Shown: positions 31,901 through 43,599, counted from the stretch's first letter. The stretch is DNA of 64,000 bases from Ascaris suum (GCA_013433145.1 CM024180.1:434001-498000); one strand, 5' to 3'. Numbers and translations are program-made. The notes: generated by a model not told the origin, from the letters alone.

Positions 31901-34900
31901 ATAGAAACAATTATCAATACAAGCAATAATTCAATAATAAGCAGCTTGTTTCTGAACCATTCGACTACCTTCGAACTTCTTTACAGCAACAGCAATGTAC
32001 AGGGAAATAATGCAATGAAAAGCAATGGGGATTGTCCTCCCATCCTTTAGCTGTAGCGAGAGATCCTTTTGAGGGAAAGCACAAGGACGTTCAAAGTGTT
32101 CGATGCATAAAGCAACACAGAGAACAAATATAGAAAGAAATTACAAGAAACCACTGATGAAAGAAGGGAAGTAGGTGGAAAGACGAGCCGTGGCGGGGAG
32201 AGGGGTAGAGGCGGGAGGGACGTCTATTTGATGCATAACGATACAAGAACAGAAAGCAGTAAGATAGTTAATTAAACAAACCAATGATAAGATCAGCCTG
32301 CGTAACAGCGGCCCGCGCAGTGTCAACACTCGTCCCCAACGAGCAGAAGCCATTCGAATCGGGATTTGATACCTGAATTAGCCTGAGTCACCGCAGGGAT
32401 ATTCGAAGCACAGCAAACAGTGTCTTCTTGGACAATGGAGGATTAAAGAACTCGCCAAGCCTCCTCTGCCCCTCCTTCCCGTTCACGTCCACACTCTTTA
32501 ATAATGCCTACTATTATACAAGGACTAGAAGTAAGACATCTCAGAGGCGAAGAAAATCTGCATCGCTGGATTATATTGAGTTGCAGCAATGCAGTGTTTT
32601 AATCAACAACGAAGTAATTAACTTGCATCGATGATGAGCATAAAGAAAGACTACCTCTGAATCAGCATTTGTAACAACCTGCAACTCAGGCAAAAACATT
32701 AAATCATTAAACCACTCATACCCAAGAGACAGGTAAATCACTTGACATAGAAATTTTAATTTACGGTGCAGCGCCCTCTACATACACCACTGGATATACC
32801 TCGCAACCTTATTTTAGGCCCATTACAAACACTGTAAAATTACCCAGCAATAAGCACCCATACAAAATCACAGGATTTCGAGATTTCTTAGGATTGTGAA
32901 CGCAAATACAAACCAAGGAGGGTTTATATTAAAGAAAAGATTTATTGCTTTCTTTAAGCGCACAAGTGAAGACAGAATTTCCAGCCATTCCATGAATCGA
33001 AGGGCGCAAAGGCAAACGTGCCGATTAGCACGAAAAATCCAAAAAACCAAGAAGGGTTATTGCCTCGAAATGTTTTGTTGAAACGCCTGTGAAGACATAA
33101 TCGAAAAGGAAGGTGGAAATTGGGGCCTGAAGATACCTAAGTACCCAAATTGACCTAAAATACCTAAACGACGGTTGGTAAGAGAGACACGAACAAATTT
33201 ATACCCGACGTTTCTACGTCACAACGTTATCGGAAAACTATAGATACCGCAATCCGCCCCAAGAAGGTTTATACAATGCAAGCTTTGGATGAAAGGGACA
33301 TACATGAAGGAGAGCCGCATTCAACTGATAGCACCCCGTGCGGAAAAGAAGTGGTACTTCGTGGAGGAAAGTCGAGTTGAAAATCCGCTGTGCCTGCAAA
33401 AAAGCGTTACTGAAGCTAATAATGACACTTTTACTTCAGAAAAAGGTATTGACAATTTCTGCAATCATAATCGAGCTTCAGCTTAATCTTTGTAACCACA
33501 CCCAATGTTTCTAGAAGGTAGGACTGGGACATTAGGGTCATCCGATTGAAGAGGAGAGGCAGGAAGGTTGGAAAGAAAGAGAGAGGGTCTTGACATCTTT
33601 ATGGTGAGATTTCCGTAAGGAATGAATTTCCTTTCCCTGATTTCCCGATTGTGCTGTTGCATACAATTATTAACTTCCTCATATCCAGCAAACTTTTAAT
33701 AGATACGCTATGGATGTCTTTCATCTAAAGGTTGAAAAAAACTTTTGTTCCAAAAAAATTGAAATAAATAAATCAATTCAACGTCCACATCAAATATTCT
33801 TGAGCAATAAACATAATAAAGAAAATAAGTTTCAATCTTTCTTAGCATCAATCAAAGATGATCAAAAAAACCGATGAGAATCGGAAATAATATTGAGCAA
33901 TAAGATGAAATTCGTCGAAGTAAAATAAACACCAATATGAAGTAATTCGACGGATGATTCTTCAGACTTTTATCCTCTTGATCTATTTCACTTATTCACC
34001 ATTAACTACCATTCTAATTGCTTAAAAAAAGTCACAAAATAACGCAAAGCGAAGCGAGAGACTAACCATCATTAACTGCTTTACGCAAGTGGCACCCGTG
34101 AAGAGAGAGTTTCGATCGGATACGATCTAAAAATATCCACCTTAATTAGTCAAATCTCAGGTTAATTAGTTTTAACGGTTCGAACTATTAATCAAGGTGC
34201 AAATTTCGAGAATATAAAGAATAGTAATGAGCAATATGGAATATTATAATTCAATTCCATCCTTAATTATGCCCTCAAATTATATGAATGATAGCCATTG
34301 CACCATTTAAAACAAAAACAATTTCGGTTGGAATACAACAAGAGCTTGAATGTATGCATACAACATCGCATACTGCCACACTACTCGCTCACTAAAAAAC
34401 ATAGGCGGATGGGACAGAGAGGAGAAGGAAGGGGAGGGGAGGGGGGGGGGGGGGGAGAGGATGGACGCGGAACGGTTGACGCCTCTCGGTTTTTGAAATC
34501 ATAAGCAATTTGAGGCACTCAAGTGAATCTCTAGGTGAGGACGTCAGGTCATGCCAGTCGTGACATAAGGAATTAGTATCGGCCGCAATGACGGACGAAA
34601 AAAAAAGAACCTATAAATCTGAATTGACAATGAAATTCTTTTTCTCAATTCGATCGAAATGATGGAAAAAAAGTTTCGCGCTCATATTGAAAAATTTCAA
34701 CCCGTTTTTGAATTAAAATATCTCTATATGCATCATACAAACTCTAAGCAGACATTACGATTCCCCTTTTCTGCTTTCGTCGATTGAATTAATACCATCT
34801 GTATATGCGGCAAAAAAATCATGCAATGAACGACTTGAATTTCGACGTACAAATAAAATTAATTCCATCAATTCTTCTTGGAAAAGATGAGGGATGATAT

Positions 34901-37072
34901 ACCAACATGACAAATGCGCCATTTCACTTCGCGATAGATCAATTATTTCCAATCATTATGAAACGATTATGAGATTCAAGACTAGTGTGTGAACTCTAAC
35001 ATAGGTGAGAAATCACTTTTACATATTGACCGTCATTTCTTGCTTAGTAAAGGCCAATCAATACGACCAATAAAATGAGCTAAAAATTAATCAGATTTGA
35101 TAGAAAGACGAACTCTTGACATCAGGTGCAGTCCACGGGACGGACCCCTCGAGGTGGAGGTGATGCAGCTTGATGCCTTTAAGATCATTCGCCTTCGCAT
35201 AATCGCACAGTCCCTGTAGCAGCGGCGTAGGAGTAGCCGCGATACCATGCACGAAAATATTGTCACCTGTAACACTTAATTTTCATTGTTCGCATTTTAA
35301 AATTTCATCGTCTGCATACCACTTCATCAGTCTTTTCTGACCATAACCTGAGGTCAGGTTGCGATTGGGCGTCTATCGTCACAAAACCGAGAAAAGAGAG
35401 ATGGTGGACGGAGAGGGAAAGGGAAGCGTGTCACGAAGAAATACTAGTGAACGCTGAACTGCTAGAAACATACAGTTTGAAATGTCACTTTCAAGCTGGT
35501 GCCAACCACATCGTCTCACTCAGTAGTTGGTTGCGGTTCAAACCTAGACGCCTCTTTTCCTGATCGTTTGGCCCAGGATTTTTCTTCTTCATTTATTCAT
35601 CGTTCTTGCTCGGTATTGGCACTGACGTTCAGAGATCTTATCCTTATTTTGCTAGCTCTCTGCTTATAATAATAATAATATCAATGAAATGCTTCAATCA
35701 CAGCTCCATCTGGCCGTGTCAGACCTCGTTTCACTGACTTATAGCTGCCGCATTTTCGGCTACGTCCTAAGTTTTTGCTTCTTATCGTCGTCGAAGAATA
35801 TGTTGAAGGTTATTTACTAAATTCTGAGACCTCGCGCCATCGCAGTGCTGAAGAACGTATCGCAAGCCAGTGGTTAGACTTGGGGGGCCAACTAGATGTT
35901 GGTGAAGTTTGGATGAAGAAAAACGGCACAATTGGCCAAACCTTCGTTAAGACAAGCAGGTTTGGTTTCAGATCATGTTTCTCTATTATTCGCTGCTGGA
36001 TATCTCAAGTACTTTGAAACACAGCGGACAGGTTCCGGTAGTGAACCCGAAACCCCCGCACTGAGCTCAGAAAAGCAGCTAGTGGCCGCATTTGGAAAGA
36101 GCTCGCCGCAAAAGTTTCCAAGGCCACACATGTTAGCCACTGAAGTATTGACAAGCTCCAGAGAACTTCGTCAGCATTTCAAAAAATGGTCTTTCGACAC
36201 CTCATTTTTGCTGCCATCCATATGGTGTTTTTGTCATATCCAAGGGACTAGCACAATCTACAAAGTATCACCGGTTCTCTTATTTCTATTACCACACCGG
36301 TTCCTGTTATCTGCTAATTTGATGCTAGCGAGCTTTGGTGGTTCTATCCTGTTTGCGATTTTTATTTCACTTGCACCGTGACTCTCAAACCCTCCTTCTT
36401 GTTTCTTCTCATCAAAGACCATCTTTGGTGTTTTCCTTTTAGTCGTCAAATGTGAGCCTGCAACTCATTTTCTTCACTAAAGCAGAATCAACAACGAGCG
36501 CAAACTCACCTGTGAAGAAAAAGTCACGACAGGAAAAACATCCATCGAGAAATAAAGCAAAGAACGACAAATAAGCATGACTGTATAGGGACATAAGTCC
36601 AGGTCGCGGAACCAGGTATCCCGAGACCTGTACTCAACAGTGCCCTCGAAATTGTTGCAAATCGATCTAAATCCGTTTTGAAGTAAATATCAAAAGTGCT
36701 TATAAACTTCAAAAACTCTCACCACCTTGTTTTCTCTTCTTATATCATTAAGCTTCCTCTCACAATCTTCTATCACCAAGTCCTAATATCCATGATCCAA
36801 TACATGCAAATGAAGCTGGATTTTGCGCACAACGCTATCCACATATTGCACTGATTTTTCTATGCATAAAATAATATCAAAAAAAAAGAAATTTAGCAGT
36901 GCTGACCCGATTTGATGCCCGAGAAAGCATTCTTAATATCGGTAACAACTGTCTTCTTGCCCGCAATCGGATATGAACATTCCTGACTTTCCAGGCTGCC
37001 AGGTACGACGCGAAGCAATGCCGGACTGGTTGAGAAGCAACGTGCTGTCGGACCAAACGCTCGTGATAGCAT
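25956..37072 (-). CDS. acer-1: Mitochondrial acetyl-CoA hydrolase / family I CoA-transferase, eleven exons, many indels
   Basis: Members of this family (C. elegans ACER-1, 4-hydroxybutyrate CoA-transferase, acetate:succinate CoA-transferase) move CoA between acyl groups or hydrolyse acetyl-CoA. Minus-strand exons are 37072-36907, 35266-35114, 34126-34067, 33393-33304, 32372-32282, 31722-31529, 30521-30374, 29024-28858, 27690-27529, 26347-26178 and 25988-25956. Exon 1 is a mitochondrial presequence (MLSRAFGPTARCFSTSPALL). Later come IFVHGIAATPTPLL, CSLGTSVD, MPRTFGDAVIHQSH, DLGIHTEMFSDGV (its Glu is the presumed nucleophile), AINSAVEIDLTGQ, GSRFLSGFGGQVD and HVHYVVTEYGIA. Corrected length is about 479 residues, as expected. 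Exons 1-2 are intact; exons 3-10 need about 14 single-base corrections, yet all conserved blocks remain. The C-terminal exon is the least certain. A decayed copy is possible but less likely. Confidence 0.93.
26920..27002. repeat. Degenerate tandem repeat of about 21 bp
   Basis: Four imperfect units (26920-26941, 26942-26960, 26961-26981, 26982-27002) share a core like GTTTGTGAAAATGC. They lie inside the intron between exons 9 and 10 of the CoA-transferase gene. Confidence 0.6.
29099..29434 (+). CDS. ORF of 111 codons nested in an intron, unidentified
   Basis: The plus strand has an ORF with mixed composition (stretches such as KKRDARKKLAAYSDFMDKDQ and LVFSLADKNLVPAECSDLG), antisense to an intron of the CoA-transferase gene. 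No domain was recognised and no acceptor was clearly identified before its ATG. It may be a small nested gene or chance. Confidence 0.2.
   Translation: MSIMVKGSQSILKLFLPLAEYSAKKRDARKKLAAYSDFMDKDQNNRPQLTKSNVYHLVFSLADKNLVPAECSDLGLSSDQDTFSELAKRKCRYLPCALRMHGCYPTKLSVY
35932..36381 (+). CDS. ORF of 149 codons nested in an intron, unidentified
   Basis: This is the longest uninterrupted plus-strand ORF inside the first intron of the CoA-transferase gene. Its first half is mixed in composition (SLRQAGLVSDHVSLLFAAG, EPETPALSSEKQLVAAFGK) and its second half is hydrophobic. I recognise no family. Shorter minus-strand frames also cross it, so coding is not established. Confidence 0.2.
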   Translation: MAKPSLRQAGLVSDHVSLLFAAGYLKYFETQRTGSGSEPETPALSSEKQLVAAFGKSSPQKFPRPHMLATEVLTSSRELRQHFKKWSFDTSFLLPSIWCFCHIQGTSTIYKVSPVLLFLLPHRFLLSANLMLASFGGSILFAIFISLAP

Positions 37073-37090
37073 CTCTCCTCAAAATAAACC
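37073..37090 (-). promoter_or_regulatory. Possible spliced-leader acceptor before the CoA-transferase gene
   Basis: TTTTATTTGAG ends at 37078 on the minus strand, five bases before the start codon of the presequence exon. It is T-rich but ends in GAG, not CAG, so it is a weaker acceptor than those of the other genes here. Confidence 0.35.
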
Positions 37091-38950
37091 CAATCAATTC
37101 ACGTTTGTATGCGAAAAGACTACAGAACGATTCGCAAATTAAATAAATCTGAGAAAATTAAACAGCCAGATTACAAATCTCCGAAAAAATCATTCATACT
37201 TCCACTAAACTGTACGTATAAATCTTTTAAAAGATGATCGATTTCTTTCTGGATCCTGACCAACATCCCCACTTAATTTCGACTTCAAGCTACTTGAGCT
37301 GAAGCTAAAAGAACTTTCTTTCTGGGGCCTGACTAATTTCCCGAATTAGTTCCGACTTCAAATCACATGGGCTAGAGCTGGAGCTAAAGAATTTAGCGAG
37401 ATACAAAACATGCCATCGCTGATCTTTAATGTCAAGCTTCAAGTTAATCTATCAACTTCGAAATGAGATGTAGCCCCTAAAGTGCGCAACAAATTCCATC
37501 GGTTTTTGCGACCGAATTTTTCACAAACAATATTACTAATATTTCACTATTTAAAGGTTTATTACCTGAAATTAATTAAAAGGAAAATGCATCAATGAGC
37601 ACCTATCCCAACTCGCTAATAATTCACGGGAAGTTAGCCAACGAAAGAAAAAATCCTCGCACCTCAGCACTTTCAATTATTCTCCCACTATGTAAACTTG
37701 GTGGGACTACCATATAAAAGGTTTTTTCGAAAGGTAGAGACAACGTCAGACGCATCACACTAAAAAAAGCTCTACCATTAGATAAGAAATGGTTGAAAGT
37801 TTTTCTTCCGACTTTTTAGAGAAAAAGAGGGGGGAGGTGGTTTACGCCTTTTATTCAAAGTCCGAAAAAGTTCCCCCCCCCCCCCCCCCCCCAACGAAAG
37901 GGAGGGCATATAATCGATGAAATTCGACCACCTATAACAGACATTCGTGACATTCGATATAACAAGATATTATAGCACTGATTAGAGTGATACGTGCTGA
38001 TAAGTGAAATGATCATAATGTGAATCGATATGAATGAATGATCAAACAATATCGAAATCAAATAAATTAGGGCTGTTTATATTGCACGCAACAGAGCACA
38101 TTGAGGTGATAAGCAATCACCGTTTAAAATAGATTAAAAACTGACTTCTACACATATGCAATTGAATGTTTTCACAAACGTTTGCCCCAATATTCGACCA
38201 CTCATTACTGACAGCCGTCTTCAATGACCAATATTACAGTGCCAGATTTGTTAAGTAAACTTATAGTATAACTTTTTAAATAACGACGCACCTGCTGAAC
38301 TGCATAACATAGTGCGATATTCAGCGAATATGCGCGAGAAGGAAGGGTCACTCATCATGGTCAACGTGGTGGAAGAAAGGGCAAAAGAAAAAGGAGAATA
38401 AGAGAATAGAAGCCGGATAGAGAGGTTGTGGCTTGCACGTAAACGTTGTATAGCAAAAGAATCCGACCTCTTGCGCCATGCAATCGAGCTTCACTAAAAA
38501 CTCGTCGAAAATAGACTCTAGCTTTATTCCCTATGCAGCAGACTGTACCTGCAAGCCATGAAATCGGGTGTCGGTGAATTAAATTCCTACTGCCTGCAAC
38601 GATAGCGAAATGTAGCTACACGGGACCACCTTTATTACTTCCCACCATCCCCCTTCCCACACATTACTTACAACTGTTTGCATTATGGACAACTTCAAGG
38701 ACTAGTGCATCGAGACGAGGTGTTTGGGCTGAAGACGCATACGACGAGACGGCTCCGTCTCTGCATCACTTTTCAGTGGGGTACTGTGGTGCGGCGTAGC
38801 ACGCCTCATTGTGCACTGCCTCTTTCAATGAATTTTATGCTTTTTCTGCAACAATTTTCGACGTCACTTCACAACGACAGGAGAAAGAAAGCTGCCACAA
38901 CGGTATTTTCAAGGTCTGTGAAGCGACTCGGCGATTATACAAATATAATC
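37091..38950. other. Intergenic, no gene supported
   Basis: This lies upstream of the CoA-transferase gene and downstream of the unidentified minus-strand gene. It carries a 20-base C homopolymer at 37873-37892. No exon was recognised on either strand. Confidence 0.5.
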
Positions 38951-38956
38951 TTTATT
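38951..38956 (-). terminator. Poly(A) signal of the unidentified membrane protein gene
   Basis: AATAAA on the minus strand lies 18 bases after a stop codon at 38975-38977 that ends a coherent reading frame. Confidence 0.5.
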
Positions 38957-38974
38957 ATTTGAATATTCTAACTA

Positions 38975-39690
38975 CTACCTTCTAATCTTAACAAAATTAT
39001 GAGCATAACTTTTATAAGGAATTTGAAGAGGAAATTCCTGCTCCCTATCGTCCGAGAAGAAAAACGGTAAAACCACCAACCAAACAAAATGGAAAGAAGA
39101 AGAGCAATAATTCTTTACCTTCTAGGTTTTGATCCGACTTTCTGCTTACATTTCATTAATCAAGTTAGAAAAATTTTCAATTGCAGCGTAAAACAGCAAA
39201 TGTCCTCCTCCATCAAAGACTTTCCTAATAATAGTAGAGATGGAAGGTGCTAGTCAGGACAGAAACCTCCAGTAAGAACCGATACAATAAGTCCTGCAAA
39301 CATGCTCAATACGCTCATAAAGCCCTGGTGAACAGTAACGGCCACTTTTCCCATGAATCCCTTAAAACCATAATCCAGAAAATTGAAGTCATTTTTGGAT
39401 TCCACGCTCCCGGAAGCATGTAATCACTATATTCGATGGCTATCCAAAGTTCGGTCACCTTCAGATTTCTCGATTGCATGAACTGCGCAGCTATCTGGGG
39501 CTGACCTTCAGAAATCAGCAGAACCTTCAGAAAACGTTTTTTTGGCTTCGGAGAACACCTTCTCGTTCTTTCCCGGGTGCACGCTTTTTCAGCGACACAT
39601 GTCCAACTTCCGCGACCTACTCTGTGAAATTCCGGAGGCTGGACCGGATATTTGGAGTTTTTTGGATCGCGTATATCCATAATCATTAGA
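38975..39690 (-). CDS. 3' part of an unidentified multi-pass membrane protein gene, frameshifted
   Basis: Read on the minus strand, coherent protein runs through about 39480-38975 if a few single bases are restored. It goes from VTELWIAIEYSDYMLPGAW, through YGFKGFMGKVAVTVHQGF and a helix MSVLSMFAGLIVSVLTGGF, to VFDGGGHLLFYAAIENF. A second hydrophobic segment (ELLLFFFPFCLVGGFTVFF) and an ending QIPYKSYAHNFVKIRR before TAG follow. The likely breaks are in an A run near 39397 and after CPD near 39252, with another frame change near 39143. The part between 39480 and 39690 is ambiguous in frame. I do not recognise the family. An AATAAA just after the stop supports a real gene end. Upstream exons were not found. 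Confidence 0.45.
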
Positions 39691-40389
39691 ATTCCATTGC
39701 TGTTTTAGATTTCTCGGAACTGGTTCTCCGAAGCCAAAGAAACGGTCATGGTAGGGATAAACATTGATGTTGGGAACTTTGAGCAGCGATCTTCAATCAG
39801 TAATAGTGCTCTCAATCGTAGGCTTTGTTGCTTACTCTACTATAGTGCAATGGAGTGCACAGTTGAAGTTACAACAATCAATTTCCGCCTTGGCGCAAGT
39901 TACAATGACCAAATTTAGTAGCTCCAGTGTTAATAATTTCCCAACTTGAAACTATCAGACAGAGGCAGACAAACACAGACGCGCAGACACGGCATCGACA
40001 CAAACACAGACACAAATATCCTTTGGGGAAGCGATAATTTGATGCAGCATACAAAATCACGTGATCAAGAGAACTATTTCTCAGGAGCACTCTCCTCTAA
40101 AGCAGTAAAAAACCGCCAAGTTCACTCAAGAAATGCTGATTCAACGATGCGTACCCCGCAACAAGAACGATGACAGACCAAAGCTGTCACCGCCTGCCCG
40201 AAAACTTACAGATTACCTTTAGGTCAGTAGAAATAGGATATGATGATCCATTATCCGCTGTACCCAAAATACCTTCGTATATTCACTGCTTTCATATCAC
40301 CGTCAACGAAAAAAACGGTCTACGAGGATAAAGACAAAGAAAATCGGTACAGACAGGGGATGAGAGAGACGGAGAACAAGAACTGGGCA

Positions 40390-40419
40390 ATCGTCGGTGG
40401 AAAAAAAATCACCGACGAT
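40390..40419. repeat. Perfect 10-bp inverted repeat
   Basis: ATCGTCGGTG at 40390-40399 is mirrored by CACCGACGAT at 40410-40419 across a 10-base A-rich loop. It could form a small hairpin. Its function is unknown. Confidence 0.7.
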
Positions 40420-40627
40420 GTCATGCGGAAGATCGGTGCTCGCAACGAGCAGAGAGAAGCCAACTACTTCACAACAATCAATAAAATTCCATAGCCTATC
40501 TTCATGTTTTTTTCATCATTGCTGCACGCAACCAATGCATACGAACATTTCGCGCAACTTCATGCCTATATATACGCACATTATATACATATATTATGCA
40601 CATAAATAAACAAATAAATTAATTAAG

Positions 40628-40628
40628 C

Positions 40629-40662
<34 letters not shown>

Positions 40663-40663
40663 A

Positions 40664-40737
<74 letters not shown>

Positions 40738-40940
40738 ATATAATATATAGTATTTATATATTTTATAATAAGCATATATATATTTACTAATGTACATATA
40801 TTTGCAATACAATTATGGAATGTTAATAAGCATATATATGTTAATAAGCAAATAAACAAATTAATTAATTAATAAATAAGCATATAATAATAATATATAT
40901 ATATATATATAATATATATAAAGATATATATATATAAATA
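40628..40940. repeat. TA-rich satellite block
   Basis: Alternating TA tracts are broken by short spacers and by repeated motifs such as AATAAGCATATATAT and AATAAGCAAATAAAC. The block gives spurious Tyr/Ile-rich frames. Confidence 0.9.
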
Positions 40941-41622
40941 TATCGCCATCATAAGTAACTAATGTACATATATGTTTGCAGCAATACAATTATGGAATGG
41001 AGCCGTATGAAATTAAAAAGCGAGTGGAATATAAAAACATTCCATATCTGACGTACAATGAAGTGAATAAATAGACAACACAACAATATCACAACTATAA
41101 AATTAAATTTGCTATCTGGGCCAGATGAGGATAAATCGTGCGAAGATAGCTCCTAGATCCGTATAACCTTAGTTTCCCTATCGGTCCGGCCCCCAAAATT
41201 TTCCGTTTCCGGAACATATAACCACCCGAGCGGATCTTTTGTCGTAAAATTGCGCGTATAACTTAAGCCATCACCAAAATATATGACTTTCGAAGTGATA
41301 TGTGCTCATGGATTAGCTCAATATAAGAATTGAACGAGTGTAAACGTTAGCTAATGTGCATCGATGAGACAACGAGCGCTCGTTTAAATAGAATCGAAAT
41401 ATATAGAATGTAATCGATGTAGAGTAGCAAAGAAAAGAGAAAAAAATAACGAGAAAAACATAAAAGAATTTCGTTTTGTTGTCTCGTACCCTCTCATTTT
41501 GCAGTTGATATTCGCATTCACTAACTGCATAGCAATGCGTAGTATGCACGTGATTACTCATAGACCGATGCTTTTGTGACGTGCAAATAGGATGGCGTGA
41601 AATTTGAAAATGAACGTAGTGG

Positions 41623-41725
41623 ATAGGATCGCAGTAGTTGCGGGAAGGGACCCGTGAATAGGTTCGAGGTAATACGGGGATGTACCCTTGAACAGGATCG
41701 AAAGTAACGCGAAGGTGACCTCCTA
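41623..41725. repeat. Three-copy degenerate tandem repeat, 34-35 bp
   Basis: Units at 41623-41657, 41658-41691 and 41692-41725 share the pattern ATAGGATCG...GTA..GCGGG...GACCC.TGA. A minus-strand ORF of 147 codons across this stretch is probably a by-product. Confidence 0.65.
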
Positions 41726-41974
41726 GGAATGAAGATCGCGAATGGAGAATTCCCAAGGTTGCAGGTTCCCGAAAATAAGTCGTTTGAGTGAGAGGAGGGA
41801 GAAGCGTCCTAATGCGGGAGGCAATTACCTGTAAAGGGTAGAAAGGGATTTATTCGAGGTTTTTTCTTGGGCAAAATAAATAAAAGAAGATTTTGTAGGA
41901 AAGCTCTCTCAGGCAGCGATATGGTCTCGAACAAACATACGAACCGGTTTGAATTTTATGATTTTATATAGATT

Positions 41975-42005
41975 TTATGATATATATATATAATAATATA
42001 TATAT

Positions 42006-42041
<36 letters not shown>

Positions 42042-42116
42042 AATATATATAATATATAAAATATCATAAAATATATATTAACAAATCATATATATATAAA
42101 TATATATATATATATT

Positions 42117-42183
<67 letters not shown>

Positions 42184-42187
42184 TAGA
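41975..42187. repeat. Composite (TA)n / (GA)n microsatellite
   Basis: TA-rich DNA up to about 42140 changes directly into a GA tract (42141-42187) with few interruptions. Confidence 0.93.
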
Positions 42188-42832
42188 GAGAGCAAATTCG
42201 GAAGTACGGACGTGTACGATTTCATTCAAAACTATTCTCACAGCTACACCAATGGCAACGATTACGAGTGCACCTCTTGCAGGATGTGAGTCGTCTGGTC
42301 GGCGTGTCGTGGTTTCTCTCTTGCCCAATTTCCACGGCACTGTAATCAGCCATAAACTTTTCTTCTAACCACTTTTCTTTCCCTTCCGGGAAAAACAAGT
42401 ATTGACTAGTTCCATCTCAAATCGAATCTCCTTAGAAGGTATTACGGGATGGACCACTGGTAGTACCATCTTGCATAGCAGCTCTGCTGTACCATTTCTG
42501 CACCGCTCTTCAGGAGGGTGAGTGGGGGAGGAGGGTGTGGGGGAGATCGGTGGGAGAAAACCGTCCTCCTCTAAAGCTCTCGCGGGTTTCGTCTGATGTC
42601 CCTGCACTTGTTTTGGGTCGCCCGAGGCTCTCTCAGTAAAATTTGAGGGACTTCCACGGGGGATAGCGTTTGGCAGATAGTGCAAGTAAGGATGGCGGGT
42701 CGGATACGCCGCGTTGCATTCTTTTGCTTCGTTGCTTCTATTATCCAATCGGACCTTTTTTGCAGTCAAAGTTGGAGCCGTATCTAGTCTATGATAATAT
42801 GGAAATAGGTTAAATCGATCGGGGTCGGTATC

Positions 42833-42882
42833 AGTTTCGGTCTCCATCCCGACCGATTCCGGTCGAGATGGAGACCGAAACT
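42833..42882. repeat. Near-perfect hairpin (50-bp inverted repeat)
   Basis: A 16-bp arm AGTTTCGGTCTCCATC (42833-42848) is exactly complementary to 42867-42882. After one mismatch pair an inner 6-bp stem (CGACCG with CGGTCG) closes on a 4-base ATTC loop. It is strongly G+C-rich for this region. Nothing around it identifies a known element. Confidence 0.85.
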
Positions 42883-43538
42883 AAATATAACCAACCGGAA
42901 ATATTTTCATTTTGCCGGTGCTGACATCATAACACAGATGAGAAACGAGAACTTCCTCAACGATATCGCCTACTTATCACACATGATGCTGCTGTATCAC
43001 ACACCTTAGAAAATTTGAATAAGCGGAAAGGTATACCACAGGAGTTACATTGATACACCACTCTGCAGCTTTTGCATCTCGCTCACCTGGCTAACCAAGT
43101 TCGATTTTCAACAAACAGCAAAATATGCGGAATAATGCCTTCATGTTTAGACAAATCTGATCACATAGGAAAACCTTCGATGAAATTTTACCTGTTTTTT
43201 TTTTCGCCTCACCTATGTAAAATATAAAATGCGTAATTTTTGCGCATTAAGTGTTTGTAGTTCATTTCGAAGTTAAAGAATCCGAGTGGAAAGTGGTATA
43301 GAAAATTTGGTTACAATATGCATTACTATTCGTTTTCTTTACTTTTCCTCCGATGATTCCTGAGCCGGAACTAGTACCACAGACAGACACAGACAGGCAC
43401 AGACAAAATGTTGCTATGATGCACTCTGCAAGCTTACAAGTTGCCAAAGAGTGATAAAATAGCTTATAAATATTATGAGAATAAGTTAGATGCGATAGAA
43501 ATTAGGTGCGAAGTTCTTTGATGCTGCAATAAAAATCT

Positions 43539-43550
43539 ATATTTGCAGAT
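43539..43550 (+). promoter_or_regulatory. Acceptor site upstream of ALG6
   Basis: CTATATTTGCAG ends at 43548, 51 bases before the first in-frame ATG. It may be the spliced-leader acceptor or join an upstream non-coding exon. Confidence 0.4.
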
Positions 43551-43599
43551 TGTGAGAGAAAAGAGGAAGATAGTGGTGGCTGTCGAAAAGCTGTCAGTT

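Larger units (their letters stand above)
39691..43548. other. Repeat-rich intergenic or intronic DNA
   Basis: This stretch separates the unidentified minus-strand gene from ALG6 on the plus strand. It holds TA-rich and GA-rich satellites, a three-unit 34-bp repeat and two inverted repeats, listed separately. A minus-strand frame after an acceptor-like TGATTACAG near 42343 (PWKLGKRETTTRRPDD and a following hydrophobic stretch) may be an exon, but I could not link it to anything. Confidence 0.4.

Noticed and set aside
39474..39689. Plus-strand frame containing LRSYLGL, similar to a Gypsy reverse-transcriptase connection motif
   Set aside because: No other RT, RNase H or integrase motif surrounds it, and the opposite strand carries a coherent frame ending at a poly(A) signal.
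41313..41756. Minus-strand ORF of 147 codons
   Set aside because: It spans a degenerate tandem repeat and an A+T-rich stretch, and its composition does not look like a protein.
42365..42847. Minus-strand ORF of 160 codons, Pro/Thr-rich
   Set aside because: Low-complexity composition, no domain, and it runs into the hairpin at 42833-42882; no splice context supports it.
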